Source: Cliona cf. orientalis
Lineage: Eukaryota; Porifera; Demospongiae; Clionaida; Clionaidae
Length of the DNA stretch: 64,000 bases
NCBI GenBank assembly: GCA_963930775.1
Contig: OZ005689.1
Location: 18,065,775 to 18,129,774 of the forward strand
Reading direction: 5' to 3'
Positions within the stretch are counted from its first letter, which is position 1, and the number at the start of each line of letters is the position of its first letter. Both the position numbers and the translations under genes were made by a program. Below, piece after piece: positions 33,850 to 45,179 of the stretch. The notes beneath the pieces are model-generated. The model was given only the letters and a program-made list of their open reading frames with translations, had not been told where the DNA came from and made no database searches.

Positions 33850-34730
33850 GTACAATGTCATGTAAGCGAAATGTATCAGCCTCCCAGTCTAGTGTACACC
33901 CACCAGGCCTCCCCCAATAGCCAGACTTAACAAAATGGTAAAGCGTCATCACTCCTTGGTCATGTAGTATGTAAAGTATATCCTTTGGAAGTCTCATGCC
34001 AGCCCACTGTGTGTCTGCCTATAATTATGCATAACTACATCTCTCCAGTTCTTATTCTACCCAGGATTCCTCATATTATTGGGACTTTTAACATTCTTAC
34101 AACACTGATAATTTCGTGTTTTTTCAAGCAGACCACACACTAAGCAGAAAAAAAACCACCACATAGTTGAGCTGGATGCATAGTAGAGCCATACAATGCA
34201 AGTAAGCAGCCTATAAATCAATTTTGACCAAATTCGGTAATGGTCGTCACGTTGATGTGCGCGCGTGGGCGGAAAACATTGCAAACGCATGGCTTCCTAT
34301 ACAAACATATGGGAAAACTTCAAAGGGCCATAACTTTAATTGTAAGGTGTGAATCAAAAATCTTTCTGATCAAACCTCTAGTTTGGGCCCATTCTGCGTG
34401 CCCATGTAAAAATTATCCCCCCAAGTGCTCCATGAATTTAATTATCAAGAAAGTAATCGCGTCCTAAGTTGGGTTGGCGACCATTACCATGTTATGAATC
34501 GAGCATGCGGATATGCTAACTGCTTTTAATTCTGTTGAGCTGGAGTTGCTGAGTGCCACCATCTATAAAACTCTGGATATATTAGAGGGGCTAGCTGTGT
34601 AGGCCGTTGCAAGTACATTTGTGTGTTTCAAATTTTATTTTTAGATAAATGTTCTCATGCATCATCATCTTCTGGAAGTGATTCTATTTCAACTCCTGGC
34701 TTCAACATTCTTTTAGTAGGTAGCTACTAT
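33850..34730. other. No gene seen
   Basis: AT-rich, with short open frames in all frames and no recognised domain. Confidence 0.5.
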
Positions 34731-34733
34731 AGC

Positions 34734-35345
34734 TCAGTTTGCAAAAAAAATCACATGTCTAGTCATTTGATATTGATGAAAGCCCATGAGTACCTCAAGA
34801 GCTTCTACTGAACCAATCACACGTGTGTGCAAGTAGCGCTTCGGTGCACTAGCATTTTCTGGAAGCTGAATGCTGAGGCTAGGCTCTGGTTTTGAGATAT
34901 TATACTTAGCCAAATACATTTCAAAGCCATGCCTTGATACTTTTTGGACATTATGGGCTGCACCCCACAATAGTGCTAGCTATCTCTGGATTGTATGGAA
35001 CCACCAGAGCATCCTCTTGGTGCCTTCTGAGATAGAGGTACCTAACACCATCATCATCCATACGTTCTTTAGGCTCAGGGACTTTGAATGGAAAACCATA
35101 CTTGCATTTTGGTAGTGTTTTCCCATGACTCCCACGGAAGCAGCGTGAAGGATAGCATGTTTTGTGCTGCTGCATCTGTTCAACTATTTTTCTTAGATAG
35201 GCTGCCCTTATATCATTAGTGGTATGGCCTCAGGGCATTTCATGATCAGCCATAACAGCATAGGAGGGAGCAGTTCCTGGCTGGCAGTTTTCTATCTTTT
35301 TGGCCAAGTCTTGTATGTACCTCTTTTGAGGTAGAACAGATAAAT
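34734..35345 (-). pseudogene. Helitron Rep/helicase protein fragment
   Basis: On the minus strand, in order: YIQDLAKKIENCQPGTAPSY, then a Cys/His region HKTCYPSRCFRGS followed by LPKCKYGFPFKVPE, RRHQEDALVVPYNPEIA, GAAHNVQKVSRHGFEMYLAK, ISKPEPSL and GSVEALEVLMGFHQYQMTR. This order is typical of the region between the helitron-like N-terminal domain and the helicase in eukaryotic Helitron proteins. A TGA interrupts after ADHEMP near 35235 and a frameshift lies near 34960. No Rep HUH motif or Pif1-type Walker motif is present, so only an internal piece remains. Confidence 0.75.
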
Positions 35346-35440
35346 TCCATATGGTGAATAGCGAGTATTATATTATTATAGAGCATCCTCAGGTTAATGA
35401 CGATCTTTACCTACCTCTGCACTGGAAAAAAAAAAATTGG

Positions 35441-35522
35441 TTTGAGCAAGCAAGATTCGAACCGGCGCGAGCAATTGCGACAGCTTGGAAGACACTGAGT
35501 TTAACCAATAGACCATCTGGAC
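35441..35522 (-). tRNA. tRNA-like sequence or tRNA pseudogene (Gly-TCC-like)
   Basis: The minus strand has an A-box-like TGGTCTATTGGTTA, an anticodon-loop-like CTTCCAA (TCC) and a good B box GGTTCGAATC, followed by a T-run. The acceptor and anticodon stems pair poorly, so it is more likely a tRNA pseudogene or the head of a tRNA-derived SINE. Confidence 0.4.
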
Positions 35523-35685
35523 AGTAGCATAGTTGTGGCTTTTATATTTTGACAAGGACATTTTCGCTTATAACTCAATGAAAGTGAAAATAAAAAATTT
35601 GAACAAAGAAAATCTTAGTTTTTTATGCTCTATCTGCTGGTCTTTGAATTATGTTCCTAGCTTGTTCTGGGTCTGAGTTCAATTA

Positions 35686-35706
35686 CATTACATTACATTA
35701 CATTAT
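35686..35706 (+). repeat. (ACATT)n microsatellite
   Basis: Four to five tandem TTACA units. Confidence 0.85.
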
Positions 35707-36209
35707 TTTTCCAACTTAGGTGTAATTAAATATGCTTTTTAATTTCTACTTAGTTAATTAGTGTATAATTTCCCTACTTTATGGTTATATTTGTGCCCAA
35801 GACATGTCCTTATAGTGCACAGAAGGGGGACAGAGGGGGGACATAAGAGGAAGCCACCAGCACCCCACTGGTATCACTGGTATGCCGCACCATCAAAATT
35901 ATGAAATCACTGCATGCCATGCAGGACTAGAAATAAGGCTCATGTTTTGGTCGGACATTGCTAGGACACAGTATAAGACTTTATGGAGTTGCATGGGGAA
36001 TTTGATCGGTCATTTCAACAACTTGGTTGGAAAATGTCCGATGACCAGCTGTTATTTCTAGCTCTGCCGTGATGTGTGGCCAAACTCCTGATGTGGGAAT
36101 AATACATTCAGTATAATTATTATGAGGTTGATCCAAATTAAGGGGCTGAGTTTAATATTCTATCTCGCTACTAAGATAAGTTACTAAAGGATGGAAGATT
36201 GTACCAGCC

Positions 36210-36681
36210 TAGCCTCGTCCCCAGGCCTTCTGAGGGGGGAGGGGGAAGGAAGGCCTGGTATCCACTGCATGCGCATGCGCTACATTTTCCGTATAATTTA
36301 CCGTAAAGTGTCCATACACTAATTTCTACCACGTGCTGACAAGTGAAACAGTCCATGTGTCTAAAGAATACGGAATGACCTCCTGACCTTTGTACTAGCG
36401 ATCACGCTAAACGCGTGCCCACGCTGTTCAGAGGCCTTTGTCGATAGATGAATAATGTCGCTCGGGCCACCTCGAAATCTCGCTCGAACTTCGAACTGTC
36501 TAAGCCTACCATTACTAGGTACGTTGAGCACGATGCATTAAGGTCAAAGGGCAAGTATACTAGGGAGTATCCGTACGTAATCGGATTATTCAGAATCTGA
36601 ATAATAATAGCGCATGCGCATGCAGTGGATACCAGGCCTTCCTTCCCCCTCCCCGCCTCAGAAGGCCTGGGGACGAGGCTA
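36210..36681. mobile_element. 472-bp MITE, 9-bp target duplication GTACCAGCC
   Basis: Same family as 31618-32087 but with the interior in the opposite orientation. Ends TAGCCTCGTCCCCAGGCCTT and reverse complement. Duplicated flanks at 36201-36209 and 36682-36690. Near-identical to the first copy across the interior, implying fairly recent mobilisation. Confidence 0.92.
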
Positions 36682-36689
36682 GTACCAGC

Positions 36690-37186
36690 CTTGAACATTG
36701 CATTTTTTTACACAATTTGCGTTTCTTGTATGTCGCTGGTATCAAGCATGGAATTTGTGTAACCACTGACTTGGAGGAGCTGAATCTTTATGTTGATGAC
36801 TGTGATCGCTATGATCTTCAGTCCAGAAAGAAAGAGTATCATTGGACGATCGTTGTGCTGATCTTGCCTCTCATCCGATATTCTGGTACAGAATTTGACT
36901 CTTATAACAGTCATTTTCCATGCATAGCTTCAATCTTTTTGTGTATGCCTTAACCATCAGGAAAAGCCGGACATGCTCTCAAGGTAATTCTTACATGGTT
37001 TGCTCATTGAACCGATTATAATTAAGTAGACTCCACCCCCCCCTCAGAATCATCAGGTGATATACATGTAATAATCTGCCTATGAACATTGGCAGAAATT
37101 AAACTTGGAGATAGGACCCAACCTCGTAATTGCAAAAATAATACCCCCCCCCCCCCACAAACTCTTATAACATGCGTTTGTCACCT
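36690..37186. other. Possible degenerate coding stretch, otherwise nothing recognised
   Basis: A plus-strand stretch at 36717-36953 reads as an open frame (FLYVAGIKHGICVTTDLEEL) without a recognised domain. A poly(C) tract lies at 37144-37157. Confidence 0.3.
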
Positions 37187-37383
37187 TACCTTGTTAATAC
37201 TGTCTATCACCGACCTTTCTGGTGTATCACCAGACACAGTATACATACATGTACCCTGCGTAACACACACATCCTGTGTAAAAACAATAATAATTAAAGT
37301 TAATCGCTCAGGTCCGAGGCTAATATTTTCTTCAAGTACTCACTTTTTGTGCATCAGCACTATCAACTGACTCCATATCACTG
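37187..37383 (-). pseudogene. Duplicated short exons of an unknown gene, copy 2
   Basis: Minus strand: an ATG near 37374 begins MESVDSADAQK, meets a GTGAGT-type donor, and a second exon ends VSGDTPERSVIDSINK at GTAAGG. It parallels 24721-24895 in order, phase and spacing. The two are the only copies in the window, and flanking sequence is also similar on the right (to 37520 and 25330). Confidence 0.4.
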
Positions 37384-37539
37384 CAGAAGATGAATAGATA
37401 CAGTATCACTATGCAAGCACTCCATTATGGTCACAATCACACTATGGTACGTATACTCATGTTAATATGTTGAATAACAAAACTGGGATGAACTGTTGAA
37501 ATTTCCAACACAAATCTTTGTAGGAATCAGCACAACACT

Positions 37540-38127
37540 AACAGACCATTCACCTGTACATGTACCTTGAGTTTCAGAAAATTGTAGCAATTATTATGGA
37601 TACACCCACATTTGATAGTAACCCAGTATTGCTCTGCAGACCTCTAAATGACCACCCCCAAATAAGATGGATACCCTTCTCACAAAATGACTACACCCTC
37701 CATAATTATGACACTAATATAGCCCCATACACATGCTGAGCTAGTGAACAACACCAGGAACACATTACCAGCTCACATCACAAGGGACAAAGTAATTGGT
37801 TTTGTCTGTCTGTCTGCCTGTCACCACAAAATCGCCAGATCTGGACATCTTGGCATCTGAGCGACTAGTAAATATGACGAATCCATACAAGTCGTCAAAA
37901 ATTTGTCTTCATTTTCAAATGGTTTGGCAAGGCCCACGAGCATCGTAAACACTGCATCTTTGTTGGCGACACCTATCGACTCGACCCATCTACTGCAGGC
38001 CATGTGTATGATTATAGATAAATTTCACTGATGCAATGGGCAAAGCAGAGGCACCCGGCCACAATATGCAGCTAGGAGTGTCATCATGGAATGAATGATG
38101 TTGCACAGCTCTGAGACTAAGATTATA
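37540..38127. repeat. Repeat remnants, no gene
   Basis: Contains a reversed fragment of family B near 37850-37995 (TTTGGCAAGGCCCACGAGC; TTGGCGACACCTATCGAC). The rest is unassigned. Confidence 0.5.
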
Positions 38128-38345
38128 GGCCTTGAAGTTGCTGGTCCAAAGGAAGCTCATTGCTATTCATAATCCTGTCAGCCGTTCACTTCTGGGCTAC
38201 AAGTGTGTATAGGCTCTGCGGGATTTACACAAGTAAGTGATGCTGTACGTACAATTCCCCATAGCCTTGCCAACTAACTAGCAAGTAGCGGAAACGTTTG
38301 CTGTGTAAAACAATAGAGCACTCGAGTTTGTACAAGGTATAGACC
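38128..38345 (+). repeat. Dispersed repeat family F, copy 2
   Basis: CTGGTCCAAAGGAAGCTCAT, GTACAATTCCCCATAGCC and CAATAGAGCACTCGAG match 26407-26610 and 58185-58400 with substantial divergence. Confidence 0.65.
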
Positions 38346-38759
38346 AATGCTAGCTACGTAGCTTGTCTGCATGAAGAGATCTAGCTGCTCCGGGGGCGTA
38401 TGGCAGCGACTCCCTTGTTTAGTACATAATTTACTCAGTTGGGCAAATCGTAAACAATGTTCATCGCATTATCAAGCGCAAACAGTAGGTATTGTCAGGT
38501 ACATTTTCATCAGTTCTTGCTCATACACGGACACAATGTATGGCTAGTTATACCGTAGATCGGGAAATTTTTGCCGTTAAATAATTTTCGCCGGTTGCTT
38601 AAGCGGCGAAAATTAAACGCGCGAAAAATCTTCAGTCTGAATAATTACAGCTGGTGGAAATTTTTCTGTGATGAGCACATGCACTTATTGCGTGTATACG
38701 GTGCTGTATGAAAGGAGGTGTTGATTTTTTCGCAGCTACCGTGGAGTTTGTCGGTTGAA

Positions 38760-40273
38760 ATGGCTTTGTTGCGTTACTTCAAACCTGCCAATGGTCTTCC
38801 CGATCCAAAAGGGTCACTTTCAACTACCAGATGTTATCGCAGAAATGAACAAAGAAGTCGAGGAAGCTACTCGCAGCGTAGCTGGTGGAAAACGTGGACA
38901 TTACCAGACGTACACTTCATCCGAGCGTTCACAGATTGGAAAGTATGCCTCTCAACATGGAGCGACAGCAGCATCGCGACATTTTTCTCATAAGCTGAAG
39001 AAATCTGTGAGTCGCAGTACTGCTAAATCGATGAAGAAGGCGTACGAGGAAGAGCTACGCAAGAGGAGGCGCTGTGATGATGAAAGTGATCAGGAAATCT
39101 CAGATCTTCCTGCCAAGAAGAGAGGCAGGAAGGTTTTACTTGGAGAAGACCTGGATATGAAAGTGCAGCTGTATCTAAGAAAAGTAAGGGAAGGAGGTGG
39201 AGCCATATTCTGCCAGGATAGCTATGGCAGCTGCATGAGGAATCTTGTGCAAGTGCAACCGATCAATGCTGGCTGAGAATGGTGGCCCAATACAATTAAA
39301 CAGACATTGGGCACATTCTTTGTTAAAGAGAATGAATTTCGTGCAAAGGAAGGCCACAACATCATTGAGTAAGCTCACCATGACAGATTTCAAGGAACGC
39401 AAGAGAGAATTTTTGAACGATGTTGCTACTACAGTCGAAATGGAAGAAATTCCTGGAGAACTTATTCTCAACTGGGATCAAACTGGCATCAGGTTTGTCT
39501 CATCCTCAACTTGGACCATGGAGAGAAGAGGTGAACGTCGCGTTGAAATGATCGGAGTGAATGACAAGCGTCAGATAACTGCAGTTTTTTGCGGTAGCGC
39601 ATCAGGTGAATTTCTCCCTGTCCAGCTCATTTATACAGGCAAAACGGCTCGTTGTCATCCTCGATACCCATTTCCTCCCAAGTGGAATGTCACACACTCA
39701 CGTAACCACTGGTCGAATGAAGATACAATGGAAGAATACGTAGACAACATCATCTTGCCATATGTAGAGAAGGTTCGAGAGAAGGTTGGTGCTGAGAAAG
39801 TTGCTCTTGTCATTATGGATAATTTCAAGGGCCAGACGACGACTAAAATCACCAATCGCTTGGAGGAAAACAACATTCTCATCTCTTGGCTTCCCCCAAA
39901 CACGACAGACAGACTGCAACCAATGGATATTTCAGTGAACAAGCCAGCTAAGGAGTACCTAAAGAAAGAGTTTGAGGACTGGTATTCTGAACAGGTTATG
40001 CAACAGCTTGATGGGAAATATATGGATGATTTAGAAAGTACTGAGATACAGCCCATCAACCTAGGAATGCCAATCTTGAAAGAAATTTCTGCAAAGTGGC
40101 TTGATGGAATGGTTGAGTACATCACTAACAACCCACAGTTTATCGTGAACGGGTTTATTCGTTCCAGAATCTCCTCAGCTATAGATGGAATTGTAGACAT
40201 GGGCTCAGAAAATGAAGACAGTGGCACGGAGCATGACTTAGATAGTGATTTCTACGACGAAACTGAACTCTAG
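38760..40273 (+). pseudogene. pogo/Tigger-like DDE transposase, nearly intact
   Basis: The start ATG at 38760 gives MALLRYFKPANGLPDPKGSL. The first frame is lost near 38826 (one-base change) and the protein continues as VIAEMNKEVEEATRSVAGG, then a helix-turn-helix region (SSERSQIGKYASQHGATAA) and a basic linker (PAKKRGRK). A second frameshift (extra T, near 39214) and a TGA near 39236 precede KCNRSMLAENGGPIQL. The DDE core is intact from about 39245 to the stop at 40273: LNWDQTGIRFV (first D), MDNFKGQTT (second D) and LPPNTTDRLQPMDISVNK (third D), followed by an acidic C-terminus. Only three or four lesions break it, so the copy is young. It would cut and paste elements bearing the CCGTAGATC ends. 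Confidence 0.88.
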
Positions 40274-40314
40274 TCCATTGCTCACACACTGCACATTCTT
40301 CTTTCTTAGTTAAG

Positions 40315-40782
40315 TCACACTTCTACCTGGTACCTGCTTTTTGTATTCATGCACTTAAATTCATTTGTTAAAATCAAGTTATCATACTTGATCTTAAAAC
40401 CGTAACATTGTGTCATACTAAAAATTATACCGTATTCAGTTATAGTTTTTTCTGGCTTGATGTTCTTAACAGTTGAGCATAACTTCACAATTTTCTTGAT
40501 CTCTTTGGAGTCTCCTTCAAAGAACAGTAAACAAGGGATTTCTAACCCTCCTTGTGGCAAGTCCGATGGGTATCTTCGTCTTCCAGTAGGGCTACAACTT
40601 ATGGACCCCCCTCTTCTGATAAAAAGAGCACAAAGACGTAAAAGCTTTCGAGGTAGGTGACCAACTATTGTTCCTCCTTTTTTGACTGCTACTGCATAGG
40701 CATCAGAGGGGTTGTCACGTTCTCGCTGACACTCAAGCCTCTCCCCAACGACAGCTTCCCAGATATCTTTGTAAACATACAT
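40315..40782 (-). CDS. HIRAN-like domain protein inside the pogo-like element
   Basis: 155 codons from the ATG at 40782, open to the stop at 40315, convergent with and 42 bp from the transposase stop. The N-terminal half reads YKDIWEAVVGERLECQRERD, NPSDAYAVAVKKGGTIVGHL and PRKLLRLCALFIRRGG, then SPTGRRRYPSDLPQGGLEIP. Alternating strands with the conserved RDNPSDAYAVAV and VGHLPR motifs are those of HIRAN (HIP116/Rad5 N-terminal) domains, which in HLTF/Rad5 bind 3' DNA ends. The C-terminal third is not recognised. Its location inside the transposon ends suggests it is element-encoded. Possible upstream coding (40790-40910) is out of frame and uncertain. Confidence 0.65.
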   Translation of the reverse strand: MYVYKDIWEAVVGERLECQRERDNPSDAYAVAVKKGGTIVGHLPRKLLRLCALFIRRGGSISCSPTGRRRYPSDLPQGGLEIPCLLFFEGDSKEIKKIVKLCSTVKNIKPEKTITEYGIIFSMTQCYGFKIKYDNLILTNEFKCMNTKSRYQVEV

Positions 40783-41150
40783 GGTAGCCTCTTACACAGG
40801 ATTCTATCTGAAAAGTCCCCATGTTTATCAGTGCCACTGTGTGCTCCAGCTCCACGCCTAGCTTCGAATCTGAAATAGCACGTACACACGTAGCTTAGTA
40901 GCACTTTCACCACTGCGCGCGTGTACTAATTTGGCGGAGCCCAACCAAGGTTAGGCTCCGCCCAACTACGCGCGTGTACGTGCTTTAATAATTTACCATA
41001 GAAAAATTTTCACGTGCGTTTAATTTTCGCCACCTGAACAGTTGGCGAAAATTAAACGCGCGGACATTTTTTACGCGAAATAAAATATAGGCGGAAATTT
41101 CCCGATCTACGGTAGCCTAGTTTTAGTTTGTGCAGAGACTTTTTTCAACA

Positions 41151-41329
41151 CTGTGTCTACTGTACTGGCACCGGTACCCAAGATTTAGTGCTTGGAGTAC
41201 CGGCAGCTCTAATATTAGCTATACTAATAGCCACTAATACTGAGTGCTAGATGGCTAGTAGCGGGGGGCTAGTTTGCCGGTACTCGAAGCGCTAAATTTT
41301 CAGTACCGGTGCCGGCACGGTAGACACAG
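41151..41329. mobile_element. Short MITE with about 50-bp inverted ends
   Basis: CTGTGTCTACTGTACTGGCA ... GTACCGG pairs with CCGGTACTCGAAGC ... GGTAGACACAG. It begins 39 bp after the pogo-like element. The two arms differ at several positions. Confidence 0.75.
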
Positions 41330-41775
41330 CCTTTTTTCAATTGTTGCTGTTTGAGTTAGCACTGTACATCAATCTGTGATGGCAATTTTTATCTCGCTAC
41401 AATGCATGCTGCAAGTACAAGCCAAATTGAGACTACTATCCCCGTAATCAGTAGTCTCGTGCCCAGCCTCTATGTTGCATGCATGGTTCTGGCAATATCT
41501 CATTGCGTCCTTTCAGAATAGTGTCCGTAAAGTTCAGACGAGGGCGATAAGCTCAAATGTAGCTGGCGAGGATGTGGATGATCCATGCCTACCTACTGGG
41601 ACAGGAAAATCTCATTTATACAGCTGCCGTTTGATCGTCTGGTTGAGAATCAGGCACTGAGACACTCGGACCCCATAATTTGCCAAGATTGTGCTTTCAA
41701 GGCATCGGCTGGGTGTAAGGCTGCGTGAATTGTGCATATAAGCAAAACATCGTGATATAGCTATCACTGATAATA

Positions 41776-42077
41776 CAGTGGAACCCTGCATGATGGACAC
41801 TCCTCAACGGCGGACACCTGCAATTTAACGGACAAATTTGAATGTCCGGATTGTATTTCCATAGACTTCAATATATTCAAACCCCCTCAACAGTGGACAC
41901 CCCGCTATTCCGTATAACGGCCACTTATTTTGGTCCCGCAGTGATGCTTTATCATAGCTGGCCTCGATTCGATTGTAGGAGGGGCATGGTCAACCACTAC
42001 CCCTGAGCTAAGGACACTTCGCTATAGCGGACTAAAATTTTGGTCCCAATGGTGTCCGCTTTAGAGGGTTTCCACTG
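41776..42077. mobile_element. Tigger-type MITE (CAGTGGAACCCT ends), TA site
   Basis: Starts CAGTGGAACCCTGCATGATG and ends AGGGTTTCCACTG, flanked by TA. The interior has repeated GGACAC blocks, typical of pogo/Tigger-derived MITEs seen across animals. Noncoding. Confidence 0.88.
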
Positions 42078-42079
42078 TA

Positions 42080-42690
42080 TTTGTTTGCGTGTCATAATAA
42101 TATTATGTCGTGTACATCTGGAACCAAAGTTGAAAAACATTTCACCACACTCTTTTTCCGATCTGCGTATGGGTACGAGAATATGCAATCAGGTACTTTG
42201 GGAAAACTTCCGTTCCGTTTGTAACATCAGGAGGAGGAAGGATCAGATTCTGGTGTTGTGCCCATACTGGAGTTGTACCAGTGCTTAGCTGCTATGCCTG
42301 TGTGCAAACCTCACTCGTGAGATATAGTCTAGTAGCCTAGCAAGCCCTGTAAAAATTGGTGATGACGTGGAGCAATCTGATTGAGCTCCACTCCTGGCTG
42401 CAGCAGGTACTAGTCTCGTATACATAGGCATAACACCAGAGCCTTCCTCCTCCCAAGTCATAACAATACAAACCTAGCGTTCCAAGTCCAGTAAATCAGG
42501 CGACATGCATACAGTTCCATAGTCAGGAAAGGCGAGAAAACTATCAGTACGCCATATTATTATATTATGCTCACACAAATAGACATCTCACAACTATGAG
42601 AATCGAATCGTGTCACACACGACAGACACAGACACACACACAAAACTTACCTATAATCTCGGTAGTGCGCAGACGAAGTTCACGTGGCAC
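42080..42690. other. No gene seen
   Basis: AT-rich with short open frames only. A (CA)n patch lies at 42620-42645. Confidence 0.5.
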
Positions 42691-42869
42691 GATGGCCGAT
42701 ATGCGCACGCGCAGTTGTACAGGGGAGGGGCTGATGCATGCGCATTTGGAAGGGGTGGGGCTGAAAGCACGATCTTTGACCTTAAAATTGACGACCGACA
42801 GCGGATACCAAACAGAGTCATTCATGTCTCCTACAACGCTAAAAATGCTCAGCAAAGGGTAAGCGGCTA

Positions 42870-44905
42870 AAAGAGACTTATATCAGCGCTTCTGGGGCAA
42901 TTTGGGAATATATCCACCCACGCAATTAGTGTGTACCACTGGATTACTATTGTGTCACATGATTATACTAGATACTAAGTGAACATGTCAGTTGATGCAC
43001 AGGCAGAACGCAAAACAACAACATGTTGAATATATAAGAAGTAGAAACAGGCAGGTGGTAGGAAATGACTGCACCAATGCGGAAAGAAAACCTTCTCACG
43101 CATAAAGAAAGAACCAGCCATTGCATACATACATAAATATGCCTTCACATTCATCACCAAGGAGTTCTATAGAAGAGAGTGAGAAAGAGGTAGCAAGCTC
43201 ACTGATGGACTGAAAAACAGAAGATGTGGTTACAGTATTTCTATGTGAGTCTGTTATCTCAACTGGCAGAAACATATGCACATGATATGAGAGCACTGCT
43301 GCTCATAGGGTTGTCGGCACCGCCAAATTTAAATCAATTTCACCAATATTAATTTTCATACATGTTGCATTAGAGATCCCCTTCTCAAGGCAACCACAAT
43401 GGAGGGCAAACGTACATTGACTAGATCTGTCAGAAGAGCAACTGGGACCACATGCACCCACCTCCACAGTGTACAAGAATGGGTATATATAGGTTGTATG
43501 GAATAAAATGTGTGGGAATGAAGAATGAATGCAAGGGTAATAATAACTACATGTATATATATAGATCCAGTTAATCCACTATATATAATGGTATATGATG
43601 AACGTATTCCAACAAGTATAGCCATTATGAGAGAAAAACACAATCTGGGGACTTGTGAAGCATGTGCATGTGTTGGCCAGCCCATACATAGTAGCCAGCA
43701 CTTAGGTATACAGGCCTGGTTTGAGCATACATACAAGTGTGGGCATATGTGGTTGGTCCCAGGTGGAAATTTAATTTGCTGCATATTGCTGATATGTGTA
43801 TATAAATTTTGTTTTGTACCCTCAGGCCACCTAGCAGTAAGCTGACTGATCTCATGCCCAGCACCTTCTAAGCGATATGAGTGGGCGTTGTAGAGGAGGC
43901 GAAAATACCTGTGCATCGATGTGTAGTTGCTCTACCTCGCTCTCCCCTGTGAAGTCTTTGAAAGCATGTCTGAGGAAAGCTGGAGTACCAGCAAAACGCT
44001 TTTGTGTGTATGTATTTGCTTTTCAAAGACAGATCGATGCACGTTTCCTACACAGTATGTACCATATATTAAGGGATACTAATTTTGAATTAGCTTAGTT
44101 AGCTTTTGTGTGGTGAACAGTGGATGGAAATTTTTACAAGCAACCATAAAATCATAATTTTATCATGACCTACCATAGTAGTGATTGCCATCCATAGCCT
44201 CCACTGCTGGTCTAAATCTGCCAGCTTCACTACTGTAAAGCAGGAAAGTTTTGTGGGGTCAAGATCGGAGGGGGGGGTGGGGGGAGGGAGGGAGAAATCA
44301 ATATTGACTACCCATGGATTTCTCCCACATAAAGTATAGCGAGAGATACCCAATAGCAGCCTGGGGGACTCCCTAAAACTGGTCGACATTGATCAAAATT
44401 AAGGTGCATGGGTAAGCAAGCGTAGGGATGTACAGTGTGGAAACGCTTAGTGAATCCAAGACACTGTGTATTGAACACAGCATAATAATTATTGGAATTT
44501 TTGAAAAGGTCATGATACAAAAAGTGGACACGCCACTGATATTACACGCATGTTTGGATCAATGTGCATGCAAATGCTAGTAACATAACAAGATTACATG
44601 CATAAGATTTCATATAGGGTGTAGAGACAGCTAGGGACCCACAATATGCTCAGTTTCAAGGATGCATGAAAATTGTGTCATTGTTTACTTGATGAATCCA
44701 GTGCAGTGTTGCTGAAGCCTGCAATACAATCAGGTTTTAGTAGTTTTCTGCTCCAAAGAGGTCCGACTCACTTTTTTGAAGACAAGCTTAAGTGGAGTCT
44801 CTTATAATAAAACACCAGTTGCAGTAGTGGAATAGTGGGAACCACCGACAGAACATGTGTTCTGTTATTGCAGCTCATCAGGGTGGCGTACCCGAAAAAT
44901 TAATC
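42870..44905. other. No recognised gene
   Basis: A minus-strand open frame of 186 codons at 43356-43916 and shorter frames on both strands have no recognisable domain and compositions typical of AT-rich noncoding sequence. A G-rich patch lies at 44268-44290 and a family D remnant (GCAAGCGTAGGGATG) at 44416. Confidence 0.4.
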
Positions 44906-44910
44906 ACATA

Positions 44911-45090
44911 GAGTAAATCGCGAATATTTTGTTGTTAAAATATTTTTGGACAGACAGGCTTGTGCGAAAATAGAACGCGAAAAAATACATAATATGCAAT
45001 ATTAAAGATATGGCGGTACAGAGTTGTTTGTCCAAAAATTATGTATTATTGCACGGAATGGTTGTGACACCAAATATTCGCGATTTACTG
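44911..45090. mobile_element. 180-bp MITE with GAGTAAATCGCGAATATTT ends
   Basis: The left end GAGTAAATCGCGAATATTTT and right end AAATATTCGCGATTTACTG are inverted and flanked by TA on both sides. The interior includes AAAATATTTTTGGACA and TGTCCAAAAATTATG as a second inverted pair. Confidence 0.82.
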
Positions 45091-45179
45091 TACCAGTAAC
45101 ATAGCAGGGACAACTCAAAATTACAACTATCAGTAGTAAAAATATTCTGGAAAATCAGGATCATTGGGTGGCTAACTGT

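Larger units (their letters stand above)
38553..41112 (+). mobile_element. pogo/Tigger-like DNA transposon with a HIRAN-like gene, 2.56 kb
   Basis: Inverted ends CCGTAGATCGGGAAATTT and AAATTTCCCGATCTACGG are flanked by TA (38551-38552 and 41113-41114), as expected for the Tc1/mariner/pogo superfamily. Inside the ends, sub-terminal AATTTTCGCC.../...GGCGAAAATT repeats occur on both sides (38580-38625, 41020-41060). It carries a plus-strand transposase and a convergent minus-strand HIRAN-like ORF. A small hairpin insertion (GGCGGAGCC ... GGCTCCGCC) sits at 40934-40964. Confidence 0.9.

Noticed and set aside
39655..40227. 190-codon minus-strand frame
   Set aside because: Antisense shadow of the pogo-like DDE core.
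40689..40913. Open frame upstream of the HIRAN-like ORF as a first exon
   Set aside because: It overlaps the HIRAN-like ORF in another frame and shows no clear splice signals; at most a frameshifted N-terminal extension.
43356..43916. 186-codon open frame on the minus strand
   Set aside because: No domain, no splice or start context, overlapping open frames on the opposite strand, and composition like AT-rich noncoding DNA.
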